A stretch of 64,000 nt of DNA from Mytilisepta virgata (lineage: Eukaryota > Mollusca > Bivalvia > Mytilida > Mytilidae): assembly GCA_028015205.1 (NCBI GenBank), contig CM051512.1, forward strand, positions 26,567,139 to 26,631,138. Reading direction: 5' to 3'. A program made the translations under genes and the position numbers. Every line of letters starts with the position of its first letter. Within the stretch, counting starts at the first letter, position 1. Below, in pieces: positions 34,139-46,956 of this stretch. Under the pieces are notes generated by a model, which was given only the letters and a program-made list of their open reading frames with translations, was not told the origin of the DNA and made no database searches.

Positions 34139-35652
34139 ATTTAATTTGCAAATTATACCCATATGGGTTAAGCAAATACAAACAAACACAACGTATAAGA
34201 CATATATAAGTGAATGGATGTATACAACAGCAACACATAATGTTAAACTTTGACCGTTGATCTCTTGACATATGTTACATAACCTTTTATCTCTGGGAAT
34301 ATTTTTATATCTTCCGAGTTCAATATTTAAATTATGGTCACTTAACCTAAATTTTGTGAGGAGTTGTCTCGCTTTAAAGCTTGTTTGGTTTCTCAAATAG
34401 TCCTCCATTTTTAATCTTGATTTGAGCTTACTATATAAAAATAATTTAGAACTATCATTTATTTTGTATAATTTGTCTAAAGTTTTATGAGAATATATCT
34501 CGAGCATGGCCTTTTTAAATTTTAACTTCAGGTTATTTTAATTTTATGAAATTGTTTATTAAAATTGACATGGACATTTATCTAAATCAATTTCTTTAAA
34601 AAAAAATTACAGCAACTGTATACCATGTACGAACACCATCGTCATTTGGTTTGTTTGTTTAATTGGTGTTTTACGCCGTTTTCAGCACATTTGTCTATTT
34701 CTCGGCGGCCAGGTTTTATTGGTGGAGGAAGCCGGAGTACCCGGAGAGAACCACCGACCTTCGGCTCGAAAATTGGCAATCCTTGTCAATTAAGATCGGA
34801 GTCGAGCACACCCCGCCACAAGTGAGACTCGAACTCACAACCTCAGCCATCGTCTTTTAGTGTTTTATTAATGTTATATGTCTCCTTCAATAAAGGATTA
34901 ATATTATCATTATTTGATCTACAAAAATACATCAGTACATTAACATTTATCTTTTTATATAGGAATCTAAGGGGAGCCTTCCTATTTCAGACTTTAATTT
35001 GCTGCTAAATTGCTGGCTGTTTTTTTTTAATACCAAGAATTTATCTTACAATATCTATTATGTATTTTTTCGTAAGACTTTTTTTCTTCTATATGTTAAA
35101 CTGTTTCTAGCTGCTCTTTCAGAAGCTCTCATAATAGGGAGATATTCTTCTGAGTACCATATTTCACAATTATAAAATAATATTGATCTAATGAGGCGGT
35201 ATCAAACAATTTACATGCTAGTTGAACAGGAACACTTTGAAAATTAGTAAAGCGTTTTTGAAGGCAAATAGAGCTTTAAAGCCTTTCTTTGATAATTCTT
35301 GTATTGACTTTTAAAATTACCTTTAAAATTAATAATGTTACCTAGAAAATTATATTCGCTAGTTTCAGATAAAATTTGTTTCTTATAATATAAAGTGTCC
35401 ATAGGGAAATATTTATTTTGCAATGCCATGACTTTAGTCTTTTTAACATTTACTGTTAACTGCCAATCATGAAAATATTTTTCTAATTCGTTTAAGTCTT
35501 CCTGAAGCCCCCCTCCTCCCCCCCCCATGGGATTTAGACAATATAACAAGGTCATCAGCATATAAGAATATATCTCGGGGAGAGATGGGACTCCCATTGG
35601 AGAGAGAACCTGCAAATACTGTAATTGAAAAGGAATTGACGATGAAACTCAT
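34112..35652 (-). mobile_element. LINE remnant with RT (YADD) and C-terminal zinc region
   Basis: On the minus strand from 35652: PISPRDIFLYADDLVILSKS, then in a second frame GLQEDLNELEKYFHDWQL, TVNVKKTKVMALQNK and FLGNIINFKGNFKSQYKNY. These are the catalytic and following motifs of a non-LTR RT. Near 34500-34260 it continues KLKSRLKMEDYLRNQTSF, LLTKFRLSDHNLNIELGRYK and IPRDKRLCNIC. A frame shift lies in a G-run at 35514-35527. A SINE (34644-34846) sits inside. It is 5'-truncated and dead. Confidence 0.75.
34636..34854 (-). mobile_element. tRNA-headed SINE, family 1 (copy 2, 5'-truncated)
   Basis: Element 34644-34846 on the minus strand with CCATCGTC on both sides (34636-34643 and 34847-34854). 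It keeps the box B region but stops at the AGGTTGTGAGT segment, losing the box A head. Confidence 0.85.
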
Positions 35653-35743
35653 TTCATACTAAACTGCCCGAAAAATTATTCGCTGAGAAATACTTTATTT
35701 GAGGAAATATCAAAATCAAAATATCATCCACTCGAAAAATTAT
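35635..35743 (+). mobile_element. LINE ORF2 C-terminal fragment (plus strand, right half)
   Basis: Reads IDDETHFILNCPKNYSLRN, then TLFEEISKSKYHPLEKL and a stop. This equals the EDECHFIFECKVF segment of the LINE at 6830-7930, so it completes the reading begun at 34060. Confidence 0.6.
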
Positions 35744-35966
35744 AAAACTTATTTAAACCCAAATACTGAACTTTTGTCAGCAATTGGGGACTTTTCAAAG
35801 CATTTTATTAAATTGCGAAATCTGAAATAAAGATTAAAAAGCTGATGGAGACGGATCATGGTAAAGCAATTAAAATTAATTTTCCCCAGTCATGTCAGTG
35901 TCTCTTAAAGATTTTCAAGTGTTAATTTGATTGCCACGATTTCTTACAAAGTTAACGGTCCATAAT

Positions 35967-36068
35967 ACCATGGTTTAAAAATTTACTTTTTATAACCAAC
36001 CGCCGTGATGGCAACGATATAAAAGAAAGCCGGGTATGGACAGTTAGCAAAAAATGATCTCAAAGTAC
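35967..36068. repeat. Dispersed repeat around GATGGCAACGATA, copy 2
   Basis: Same orientation as 33476-33596, with an internal deletion. Confidence 0.5.
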
Positions 36069-36789
36069 GTGTATTGGACGTCATTATATATAGATCTATC
36101 TATTTGAAAACTTAAAGAAATTTTTTAAGATTTCAAATTTACAAATATCTAAAATAAGTTAAATTTATTTTTTAAAGGAATCGGAAACCAGGAGAACCAT
36201 TTTAACAAAACGATGTCGATGCAAATATATATATGTAGTTTTTCTACTTAAATAAAATGCTCCGCTGGGCGCAGCTAGATACGACCGCAGATGTCGAACC
36301 CTAAATAGTTGGGGCAATTATGAACACAACATTCAAGCTTGATACAATACTAAATTTGGATTGTGAATAAATATTTGACACAGCATAGGTTTCTGACACA
36401 GAATGAATGTTGTCTACGAACTTAAAATTTTTTAATTTACCTATTCAAACCATATCAGTATTATTTGTTTTTATATATAAATCAGAAATAACCAATTTAA
36501 AATTTAAAATTGGGCACACATATCAATTTCTTGCTAATGCGCAATACTGTGCAATTGAAGATTTCTTGCTATTGTGCAATACTGTGCAATTGAAAATTCC
36601 CCCCCCCCCCAAAAAAAAAATTTACCCCCTTTTTAGCTTTTGTGCAATACACTATGAAGTTGCACATTGACCCCACCTCCCAAAAAAAAAACCAAAAACA
36701 AAAAAATTTATTGTAACCCCCCCTTTTTTTGCTAAAAGAAATTTGAAATTTCCTTTTTAATTTATAAAATATGAAATGAGAAAAAAAAT

Positions 36790-37240
36790 AAATGTGTTTG
36801 GATTACCTCCCTTACACCAAGATAAATATCATAGATTTCTATTTACTTATACTAAAGTTATTGTGCAAAAATCAAGAAAAATGCTTATTTGGGCCCTTTT
36901 TTAGCCCCTAATTCCTAAACTGTTGGGATCAAAACTCCCAAAAATGGTCATAAACCTTGTGTTAAAATTTCATAGATTTCTATTTACTTATACTAGAGTT
37001 ATTGTGCGAAAACCAAGAAAAATGCTTATTGGGCCCTTTTTTGGCCCCTAATTCTTAAACTGTTGGGACCAAAACTCCCAAAATCAATCCCAACCTTCCT
37101 TTTGTGGTCATAAACCTTGTGTTTAAATTTCATAGATTTCTATTAACTTATACTAAAGTTATAGTGCGAAAACCAAATGTCTTCGGACGCCGACGGACGA
37201 CGACGCCGACGACAACGACGACGCCAACGTCATACCAATA
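36790..37240 (+). repeat. Tandem repeat of about 150-bp units with GACGACGCC end
   Basis: TTTCATAGATTTCTATTTAC, CCAAGAAAAATGCTTATT, GGGCCCTTTTTTGGCCCC and AACTGTTGGGACC recur nearly three times. They are followed by CGACGACGCCGACGACAACG and GTCATACCAATATA. This layout is one I associate with abundant molluscan interspersed repeats (recall only). Confidence 0.7.
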
Positions 37241-38036
37241 TAAAAAATGAAACTTTATTAATAAGTACATGAAAACATTAAACCCAAATACTGAACATTT
37301 TTTTTTTATTGTTTCTAGTGTAAATATTCATATTTATTTTTAAAAAACTTAAATCATCGTTACTAAAATGGTGAAAAATGGCTACAAAATATTGCCAAGT
37401 TCTTTTTGTCTGTGACCAAAGTTTGAAGTTGCTAAAATGACTCACTAGACTGAAATTTCCTAAGGCTCCTCTACACTGTTACCTTGTTAAAGTCAGATGT
37501 TGTTCTGGAGTTATGTCGCCTTGTCCATAAAAAAATCAATATGCACGAAAAAAAAACACAAAATTAGCAATTTTCGGGTAAATTAAAAAACGTGTCAACT
37601 TTGATGTGCTCAATATATCTTGTTAAAATTTGAAACCCACTTTGTTAAGATAAGTATCTTTTAACGGTCAACTGCTAATCAATGCTAAACATATAGCTTT
37701 AACTCCTATTTTGTGTTTTAATTTAATGAAGTTTACCCTTGACTTAATGAAAATCGTCAAGTAAAAAGCCTAATATATGCTATTTACCTAAATGATTGGA
37801 GTCATGCAGCACTTGAAGAATTTTTTAAAAATTAGACGATATGATTTAACCCTACCTCCACATGGTCCAGTAAACTGATTAACGTTTAACTGGAAAAACT
37901 GTACTAGACCAGTTAATTGTTGAAAGATGTACGCCCACCCCTTTCTACTAAACGGTTTTAAACCAAATAAATATTTTAACTGGCCTAAGAATTAGTAATT
38001 ATCTCCCTTTAAATCAGTCTCCATATTTATGCAATC

Positions 38037-38200
38037 ATGGCGAGCAGTGATGATGACCTTCTCGACGAAGAAAGAGAACATTTTAGGATTATAAACGAGA
38101 AAAGTGTAGATGATATTACATTGGCTTTTTTCTACAAACCACACACAATCACTCTGTTGACAGTTTCGGTCATTGGCTTGGTGTATTCAGCCTTTACAAG
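38037..38200 (+). CDS. PTDSS1: Phosphatidylserine synthase 1, first coding exon
   Basis: ATG at 38037 opens 54 codons plus two bases, ending ACAAG before the donor GTAAAA (phase 2). The product begins [20 protein letters not shown], then [20 protein letters not shown] and [14 protein letters not shown]. The segment HFR-IN--V-DIT--FFY-PHTITLL matches the N-terminus of animal PTDSS1, including the cytosolic start and the first membrane helix; PTDSS2 differs in this stretch. The enzyme exchanges serine for the choline head group of phosphatidylcholine in the ER and mitochondria-associated membranes. The upstream region lacks a TATA box. No second exon was found before 64000, so the gene continues beyond the window with a first intron of at least 25.8 kb. 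Confidence 0.88.
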
Positions 38201-38625
38201 GTAAAATTCCAAACGTCGACTGCTTCCATCATGCATGTGTCATGTCTTGATCGATTTTGTAAACACAGTGAAACACGTGTTATAATAATTTGAATGACTA
38301 ATAAGACAGAAGATTTTATTCGTTTATTATTGTTTCTTTAACCACAAAATCATATTATTTTTAGTTTCATTCAATATTTCATATATTATTGGAATCTTTC
38401 ATGTTTGTTACGAAAAGGGGGAGGGGAGAGAGATGACGGCCAAGACTAGGATTGTGTCATCATCTCAGTGTATGACCGTAATATATTATTCAAAATCAGT
38501 TCATAATATCTTAATATTAAATTATTGTTTAACAATATAAAATGATGTGCTTGAAAGTGATTTAGTAATCCCTTTAGCAGTACACTAAGTATGGGGCGGT
38601 TTTGTTTTTTTTTGTTTGTATAAAA

Positions 38626-38673
38626 CAACGGAGCTATTTTTCTGAGTGGGCGGCCAAGTCAGAAAAATAGCTC
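38626..38673. repeat. Perfect 16-bp-stem hairpin
   Basis: GGAGCTATTTTTCTGA and TCAGAAAAATAGCTCC are exact inverted copies around 13 bases. Outside them AATCCCTTTAGCAG and CCTAAAGGGATT also face each other, so this is a foldback element of about 130 bp. Confidence 0.75.
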
Positions 38674-39860
38674 CGGACACAGAATCCCTAAAGGGATTAT
38701 AGTGATTTAGATAAAATTTTTGGACAATATAATTTGTGACCAATGGTTAAAATTTTCCAGAGACATAAATTTCATAATACATGTCGCTGATTTTATAGTT
38801 AAAAGTATGACATTCACCACAGACAAAAAATTTGAATCAAATAGGTAAATTATTGAAAATTTCAGTAAAAATTGTACTGCAGTGCTTGATAATGACTGTC
38901 ATACATGTAACAAGCACAAGGAATAAATTTAATATAAATTTATTTTTTTAGAGAAATTATAAAATTTCTTGAATTTAGTAGATGTAAACTTGCCTCCCTT
39001 GGTTAACATATTTTTTAATAATAGAACTACAGCAGTGAAACAGCTGTTTGATTCATCATATCTTCTTATTTGTATCAGTTAATTTGTGTTTTATAAACAT
39101 ACATGACACTGAACAGTGTTATAAATCAGTTCAACAGGGTGGACATGTTAATAAAATACATCATGTTTACAACATTTTTTTAAATCATTAAGAGAGAATC
39201 TTAAAGTCATTTGTAAATTATTTCAATAACAACAGCAGGGTTACTTTAAGCTTCTAATTAGGCAGTGTTAAAGATATTATAAAAAATATTTAAAAATATT
39301 CCAATAAAAACTTGGAAGTTACATTTATATTTAACAAACTATAAATGCCATTATATTTTTAAATTTACTAAATACCCATTTTCTCTAATGGGTATTTAGT
39401 ATTTACATCAGATTGTTTCCACTGAAACTCCCAAACCAGTGTGAAGATATACTGAGCCAAAACATTTCCTCATTATTCTTGATTTATTTAAGATATGTCA
39501 AATTATCAAAATAGAACAATCTTATGGAAATTGTTCGAAACTTCTCCCATTTGAAATTTTAAAGATTACCAAAATTTTTGCTTTATCCCTATATTTCTAT
39601 AATTTCTATTTTTATTGTTAATGTTTTATCTGATGTTTCCACTACAAAGTACAATGCCAGGAATTAAATTAACCCTGTCCAAGGTGCAATATTAGTGGAT
39701 GCAAAAAATCGTTTTAATATAACCATTATGGATATTCCAATCTTAGGATTATGCAAGGTCACTAATTATAGAGGAAGCTCACTTCTTTTTAAATTGTTCA
39801 GTAAATACGTTTCTATGAAGTTAATAATGAACTAATTTTTTAGCAAATTTCAGATATAAC

Positions 39861-40211
39861 TTAGGCCACACCAAATAGATTTTTAGTTCTTTGGATTTCG
39901 CTGCTCCAATTTAATTTTTTTTGCCGTAGCCTCATTTTGCAAGAATGCTGAAAATTTGCCCAAAATTCTACATATTTCAAGAAATTGAAAATAAAAAGTG
40001 TTCACCCCTCCTAAAATTTGGTAAAAAAAGAGATCTTTCCAATTTTTTGCAATAATTAGTTTTAAAAATTTATGCCAATCATAAATTTGATCTTCTCCTG
40101 AAAAATAGTTGTCCTCAAGAAAAAAAAAATTAAAATTAAGATTCTGCTCGCTCGCACCTATTTTTGTCATAAAAAAACCAAAGAAATAAAAATCAATTTG
40201 GTGTGACCTAA
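39861..40211. mobile_element. 351-bp MITE with about 34-bp inverted ends
   Basis: TTAGGCCACACCAAATAG, then ATTTTTAGTTCTTTGG, is matched inverted by CCAAAGAAATAAAAATC, then AATTTGGTGTGACCTAA. It has no transposase and a CTCGCTCGC patch near its right end. Confidence 0.8.
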
Positions 40212-40924
40212 ACAGTATTGAAAATCAATTTGGCCAACTCTACAAAGTTTTAAACCAGATACTAATGAAAAAGTGAAATTGATACGCTACGCTTCTCTTT
40301 AAAACAGTCAATAGCACTGAGGACAGGAGGATGATAGTTTCATTGTTTCTGCATACATGTATATATTTACATGTATTTTCTTTTATAGCCATTGGCCCTT
40401 TAATGGATGTAAAAGTCGCTTATGGAAATTTAAATTTGCAATAATGGCATGTTGTATGATCTGAGATCAGAATCTTAATCCATGTTCTTATGAAAGGTGA
40501 AAGAAATATTTGCCACCCCTTTAGAAAGAGGCAAGTTATGCCACTGGACAACAGGGTAATAAATGCTACAGTATGGACAAAATATTGATGTATATCTGTT
40601 TACCCAACCATGTCTAAATTTTAGTACCGACCATGAACATCTATCTAAAGACAAAAAAATTAAAAATTGTGATATTCTTTGGAAAAGACTTCACATCCAA
40701 AATTATCTTTTGATGATTTAGCTGCTTGAAATAATTGTGCTACGATGTTTAAGCATGGATTACTAACAGTAAAAGTCAGCATACAATGTATGTACTTGCC
40801 ATTGAACTAGCTTGCCTGGAAAATTCTATAAAAATTACATATTTTCCTAAATGTCTACCTACTTAATTACCTACCCTATTTCCATCAGCATATACTAAGA
40901 AATATATATAATGTATATTTAAAA

Positions 40925-41197
40925 CCACCTCGGTGGTCTTGTGGTAGTGTGCTCGTCTCGAATGCAGAAGACAATAAAATAGGTATTTGCTGCTCCTCCG
41001 CTAAGCACACAGCATTTAAGATTAAGAGCAAAGGACCGGTCAGCTTGGAGCACATTAAAAATCTGGCTCAGCCTGCTGATCTAGTATAAAGCAGGGTTCA
41101 TATTCATATCATATCAACATGTTCTCGTCCTGATATGCATTAAATGATTGGGACTGGAGTCAGGACATAAAACAATAATTCATCCATCTACAAAAGG
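40925..41197 (+). mobile_element. tRNA-headed SINE, family 2 (copy 2)
   Basis: Head CCTCGGTGGTCTTGTGGTAG, then TGTGCTCGTCTCGAA; body with ATTTGCTGCTCCTCCGC, AGAGCAAAGGACCGGTCAGC and CAACATGTTCTCGTCCTG, ending AATTCATCCATC. It matches 3536-3906 with internal deletions. Confidence 0.75.
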
Positions 41198-42089
41198 TAT
41201 ATATCTTTAAATTTACTTTATACTTCAATAAATTTAAAAATTTAATGGCATTTACATAAAAATTTATACAGATGATTATTTTTCAGCAGTTTTTCTACAT
41301 GCATATGCCAAATTATTTCAAAATTTGTGGAATGTGTTTCTGTGAAATAGTTCCTGCTTGAATATTACTCAGAATTAGATACCCACAAATTTGATTGAAA
41401 AATTTGTTTTGAACAATAGTGGCAGTTAAAGAGATTTAAAATTACTTTAGAGAGAAATTGCAGCTATGTTTATACTAATATATAATTAACGAGACATGTA
41501 CATAAACACTAAGGACATATTATCTTTCATTGAAATGACATAGATGAATTTTGAAATAATCGAATAATATGAATGTTTAGCATAATCTTATGCATGAGAG
41601 AGCTTATTGGGTGTGTAAAAGGATGTCAGATAAAAAAGGATGATATTGCTAAAATTTTGAATTTTTTTCTGTCCTTCAAGACCTGAAACTATGTTAAATT
41701 GCGGCAGTAATTCTGAAACTGTGCCTGTTGCTTTTAAATATTAGCTGGAAAAATATAAGATGAGTTATACTTAATAATCAATATTTTGAAGATTAAATCT
41801 GCTTTAATTATTGTTTCAAAGCAAAAAATAATTAAAAAGTTAAGTAATCTTGTAATTGAAAATCTAATCCCTCTCAGCATTAACTGATTACAAAATCCCA
41901 GGTCACAGTAGGTGGATTAGTATCCGTTAATTAAAATTTTGTTTTGTGCATGGGGATGGATGAATAGGACTGTATCATTATTCAGGCCAAAACAGAAAAT
42001 AGATTTTTCTTTTCTTCTATTTTTAAATGATATCATAAATTAATATATTAAAGTGAATATAGAAGTTTGAATGGGTTTTTTATGTCCCC

Positions 42090-42920
42090 ACCACTAGGCG
42101 AAGGGGGCATTAAGGTTTACCCTTGTCCGCCTGTCTGTCCATCCGAAATTGGTTTTCATTCTCTAATTTTAGTTTGCCTCAATTTAATGTTTTAAAACTT
42201 ATACACAATGCTTATTACGAACAAACTCAGATCAAGTTTGAATTTGGGTGGGGGCCTCGGTGGCTGAGTTGTCTAGGAAGTTCGTCATGACTACTAATGA
42301 TCGAGGTTGTGAGCTCGAATCTCACCTGTGACTTGGTGTGTTCAACTCTTATCTTAATTGACGAGGATTGCCAATTTTCCTACCGAAGGTCGGTGTTTCA
42401 CTCTGGGTACTCCGGCTTCCGCCACCATTAAAAACTGGCCGCCGCGAAATAGCCAAATGTGCTGAAACCGGCATAAAACCTAAACTAAACTGAATTTGGG
42501 TGGCATCAACTTCACCGTTAAAGGAGTTATGTCCCTTTATAAATGGAGAAATTGCTGAATTTGCCATTTCCATACACTAACTTTACTTTGCATCAAACAA
42601 ATGTAATGAAACTTACTCACAATGCGTATTACCACCAAACTCTGATAAAGTTCAAATTTGGGTGGCATAACTTTCACCGTTCTCTACTTGTGTTATTTTA
42701 TAAATAGAAAAAATGCTGAATTTGCTGTTTCCACACTCTAACTTTACTTTCCCTCAACCAAATGTTATGAAACTTATACACAATGCTTATTACTAACAAA
42801 TACAGATGAAGTTCGAATTTTGGTGGCCCCAATTTTACCGTTCTTGAGTTTATGTCCCTTTATAAATTGAAAAATTGCCAAATTTGCTGTTTTCACACTC
42901 TAACTTTTACAAGCAATATT
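42090..42920 (+). repeat. Tandem repeat of about 150-bp units, interrupted by a SINE
   Basis: After CCCCACCACTAGGCGAAGG and GTCCGCCTGTCTGTCC, units with TTTTAAAACTTATACACAATG, CTTATTAC.AACAAA and GAATTTGGGTGGC recur four times up to 42920. The SINE at 42252-42490 splits the first unit. Confidence 0.75.
42239..42503 (+). mobile_element. tRNA-headed SINE, family 1 (copy 3)
   Basis: Element 42252-42490; TGAATTTGGGTGG at 42239-42251 and 42491-42503 is an exact 13-bp target duplication. The head is GGGCCTCGGTGGCTGAG (box A) with AGCTCGAATCTCACC (box B, mutated). A stretch of about 20 bp between the boxes is missing relative to 63458. Confidence 0.9.
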
Positions 42921-43987
42921 TATAAGCAGGCGCATCCGTGTCCCATGGACCATTTCTTCTTTTATTTTTTATTGGGGCGGGTGGGGGAGGGGGAGGGAGC
43001 AATTGGCATTGTACAATGGGTTTGTTTAGTAACTAACTTACGGGTTAAAATGTAGAGTAACTTGTTAAAAAATTTAGTATGTGCATGGAGAATGACGACC
43101 TCATAGTTGTGACATTGTTCATTTGACCTACATATATTTGTATATCTATTTTATAGCAAAATTGAGCAAGATGTGATTGTGAATAATTAATGATGTGTTA
43201 AAAATTCATTTGAGTTCATGAAATAATTATGTACATAATTAATAAAAATACATTCATCAACATAACAATATATTGTTTTTTACATAAAAGATGTGTAAAA
43301 CACTTCCAAAACTGGATAATTTTTAAATTATTGTTTAAAATTGCAACATTAATCAGTTGTCTCCCCTTGTATTTGGTAATCAGCAGAAATCCTGAATGTA
43401 TTACTGTAGAACCCAATCTTTATTTTATCACAGATGGAAGATAATTAAGTTAGTTAGATTGGTAATTGTTATTTTAACAGATTATGCATTAATTGATTGG
43501 ACAATTGTTCCTTGGAGAATACCAGCCAATAATACTCACAAATTATACCCTGGTTTCAGACTTTAATGTGTGAATTTACCAATAATTGGATTTGTTTTAT
43601 TCCTTTTTTCGCATAATTGATTAGGAATAGAATTACAATGCACAGCAGACTTTTGTTTTTATTATTTTATTTGTCTTTTGCAATTTGTGTTTGTGGTCCT
43701 TTCTAAATATGCTCATTTTTTCATCAAAAATATGCATTATGCCAAAATTCCTTTTTGAAGACTAAATAAATTTAAATGTTGGATCTGAACCCATCCCATA
43801 CATAAGCGATCATATTGGAAACTTAGAAATAAATTTATATATTTTTTTTAATGTGAAAAATGCAATGTTTAAAATAACTAAATTTTAAGAATTTAAATAA
43901 TTAAATATAATTAAAAAAATGTTTGTGAAACACAGCTATTATACTTTATAAAGAAATAACAAAGGGTCACTGAACTCTCAACTGGAT

Positions 43988-44275
43988 GAAAAAATTATTT
44001 TTGTTTGTTTGTTTAGTTGGGCTTTTACTCCGTTTTTACATTTTGGCTATTTCACGGCGGCCAGTTTTTATTGGTGGAGGAAGCCAGAGTACACGGAGAG
44101 AACCACCGACCTTCGGTAGGAAAATTGGCAATCCTTGTCAATTCATATTGGAGTCAAACACACACCACCACAGGTGAGATTCGAACTCACAACCTCAGTA
44201 TTTACAGGCTAGTGATCATTAGTAGTCATGACGAACTACCTAGACCACTCGGCCACCAAGGCCTCGAAAAAATTA
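43988..44275 (-). mobile_element. tRNA-headed SINE, family 1 (copy 4)
   Basis: Element 43998-44265 on the minus strand with GAAAAAATTA on both sides (43988-43997 and 44266-44275). Full head and body are present. Confidence 0.88.
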
Positions 44276-44430
44276 ATAAAATCAGGGTACATGTACTAAC
44301 TTTTACGTTTAAAAATCTTGCCAAAGACTTCTTGATCTTATCTCACTGATAAGGTTCTAAACTTCAGTAAAAATCTCTTTTTGTGATCAAGATGAAGGCT
44401 AGTTTAAGCTGAAACATTAGGTCTTATACC

Positions 44431-46755
44431 TTTTTAGCTCACCTGACCCAAAGGGTCAAGTGAGCTTTTCTCATCACTTGGCGTCCGGCGTCCGTCGTCG
44501 TCCGTCGTCCGTTAACTTTTACAAAAATCTTCTTCTCTGAAACTGCTGGGCCAAATTGAACCAAACTTGGCCACAAGCATCATTAGGGTATCTAGTTTAA
44601 AAAATGTGTCCGATGACCCCGCCTGCCAACCAACATGGCCGACATGGCTAAAAATAGAACATAGGGGTAAACTGCAGTTTTTGTCTTATATCTCAAAAAC
44701 TAAAGCAATTAGAGCAAAACTGACTGGGGTAAAAATGTTCAACAGGTCAAGATCTACCTGTCATGAAATTTTCAGACGAATCGGTCAACCCTTTGTTGGG
44801 TTATTGCCCCTGAATTGTTAATTTTAAGGAAATTTTGCAGTTTTAGGTTATTATCTTGAATATTATTATAGATAAAGACAAATTGTAAATAGCAAAAATG
44901 TTCAGCAAAGTAAGATCTACAAATAAGTCAACATGACCAAAATCATTGATTGACCCCTTATAGGAGTTTTTGCCCTTTAAAGACGGCATCCAGCGTAAAC
45001 TTCCATTTAAAGATCTTTTCCTCTCAAACCACTGGGCCAATTGAGACCAAACTTTGGTGGAATGGTCCTTGGGTGGGCCCCTTCCAAATTTATGTCTGGC
45101 ATCCCCGACTTCCAACCGACATGGCTGCTGTTACTAAAAATAGAATAAAAAGGGGGGGGGTGTGAAAAAATCTTCTTATATGAAACTACAAGGCCAGTTG
45201 GAACCAAAGTTGGCAGTAATGGTTCTTAGGAGGTTCTCTTTCAGAAATTTGTCCAATGACCCGGACTGTTAACAAAGATGGCCACCACAGCCGAACTTAG
45301 TTTAACATAGGGCCCTATGGGAAAATTCATTGAAAAATCTTCTTGTCTTAAACCACTTGACCAATTGGAACCTGACTTGGCAGCAATGGTCCTTAGATGG
45401 TCCTCTTACAGAGATGTGTGCGATGATCCGGACTGTCAACCAAGATGGCCGCCACAACGGAACTTAGTTTAACATAGGGCCCTATAGGAAAATTCATTGA
45501 AAAATCTTCTTGTCTGAAACCACTTGACATATTGGAGCCGGACTTAGCAGCATTGGTCCTTAGGAGGTCCCTTTTCAGAAATGTGTCTGATTTCGTGGAC
45601 TGTGAACCAAGATGGCCGCCACAGCAGAACTTAGTTTAACATAGGACCCTATGGGAAATTCACTCAAAAATCTTCTTGTCTGAAACCACTAAGCTAATTA
45701 GAATTAGACTTGGTGGCAATGGTCCTTAGATGGTCCTCTTTCAGAATTTTGTCCAATGACCCAGACTGTCAAGCAAGATGGCCACCACACCCGAACTTAG
45801 TTTAACATAGGGCCCTATGGGAAAATTCATGAAAAATCTTCTTGTCTTTAACCACTTGACCAATTGGAACCTGACTTGGCAGCAATGGTCCTTAGATGGT
45901 CCTCTTACAGAGATGTGTGCGATGATCTGGACTGTCAACCAAGATGGCCGCCACAACGGAACTTAGTTTAACATACATGTAGGGCCCTATAGGAAAATTC
46001 ATTGAAAAATCTTGTCTGAAACCACTTGACATATTGGAGCAGGACTTAGCAGCATTGGTCCTTAGGAGGTCCTTTTTCAGAAATGTGTCTGATTTCGTGG
46101 ACTGTGAACCAAGATGGCCACCACAGCAGAACTTAGTTTAACATAGGACCCTATGGGAAATTCACTCAAAAATCTTCTCGTCTGAAACCACTAAGCTAAT
46201 TAGAATTAGACTTGGTGGCAATGGTCCTTAGATGGTCCTCTTTCAGAATTTTGTGCGATGACCCATACTGTCAAGCAAGATGGCCGCCACACTCGAACTT
46301 AGTTTAACATAGGTCCCTATGGAAGAATTCATTGAAAAATCTTCTTGTTTGAAACCACTTGACATATTGGATCCAGACTTGGCATCATTGGTCCTTAGGA
46401 GGTCCTCTTTCAGAAATGTGTCCGATCAGCCGGATTTTCAACCAAGATGGCTGCCACACGGAACTTTGTTAAATATTGGACCCTATAGGAAAATTCATTT
46501 AAAAATCTTTTTTTCTGAAACCGCTTAGCCAGTTGGAACAAGACTTAGCGGAAATGGTCCTTAGATGGTTTTCTTTTAGAAGTGTGTCCATTGACCTGGA
46601 CTGTGAACCAAGATGACTGCCACAGCTGAACTTAGTTCAACATAGAACCCTGTAGAAAAACCAGCCAAATTGACTGCAACACTTAAATTTTTAGTCCTGC
46701 TCAAGGTGAAAAGTTATATCCAGGTGAGCGATACAGGCTCTTGAGAGCCTCTAGT
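44431..46755 (+). repeat. AGCTCACCTG-ended repeat with 168-bp units (copy 1)
   Basis: Starts TTAGCTCACCTGACCCAAAG and ends CCAGGTGAGCGATACAGG plus GAGCCTCTAGT, so the ends are partly inverted. From about 45170 it has nine units of 161-170 bp, each with CAAGATGGCCGCCAC, ACATAGGGCCCTATG and AAAATCTTCTTGTCTGAAAC. Three successive unit types recur as a set of about 500 bp. Short open frames here are shared between copies because of the repeat and are not genes. Confidence 0.85.
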
Positions 46756-46956
46756 TCTTTTTATTGTCATTTTTATCCAACCGCAAATAGTAGTGGACTT
46801 ATTATGGTATGAGCTTGTCGTTGTCAGTGTCCGTAGACAGTTAGATTTCCGCTCATTTACTTTTGTTCTATTGAATATACTAATAATGTATGACCATAAT
46901 GGTCCCCTATAAGAAATACAGGTTGGGATTGATTTTGGGAAATCTGGCCCTTCCCA

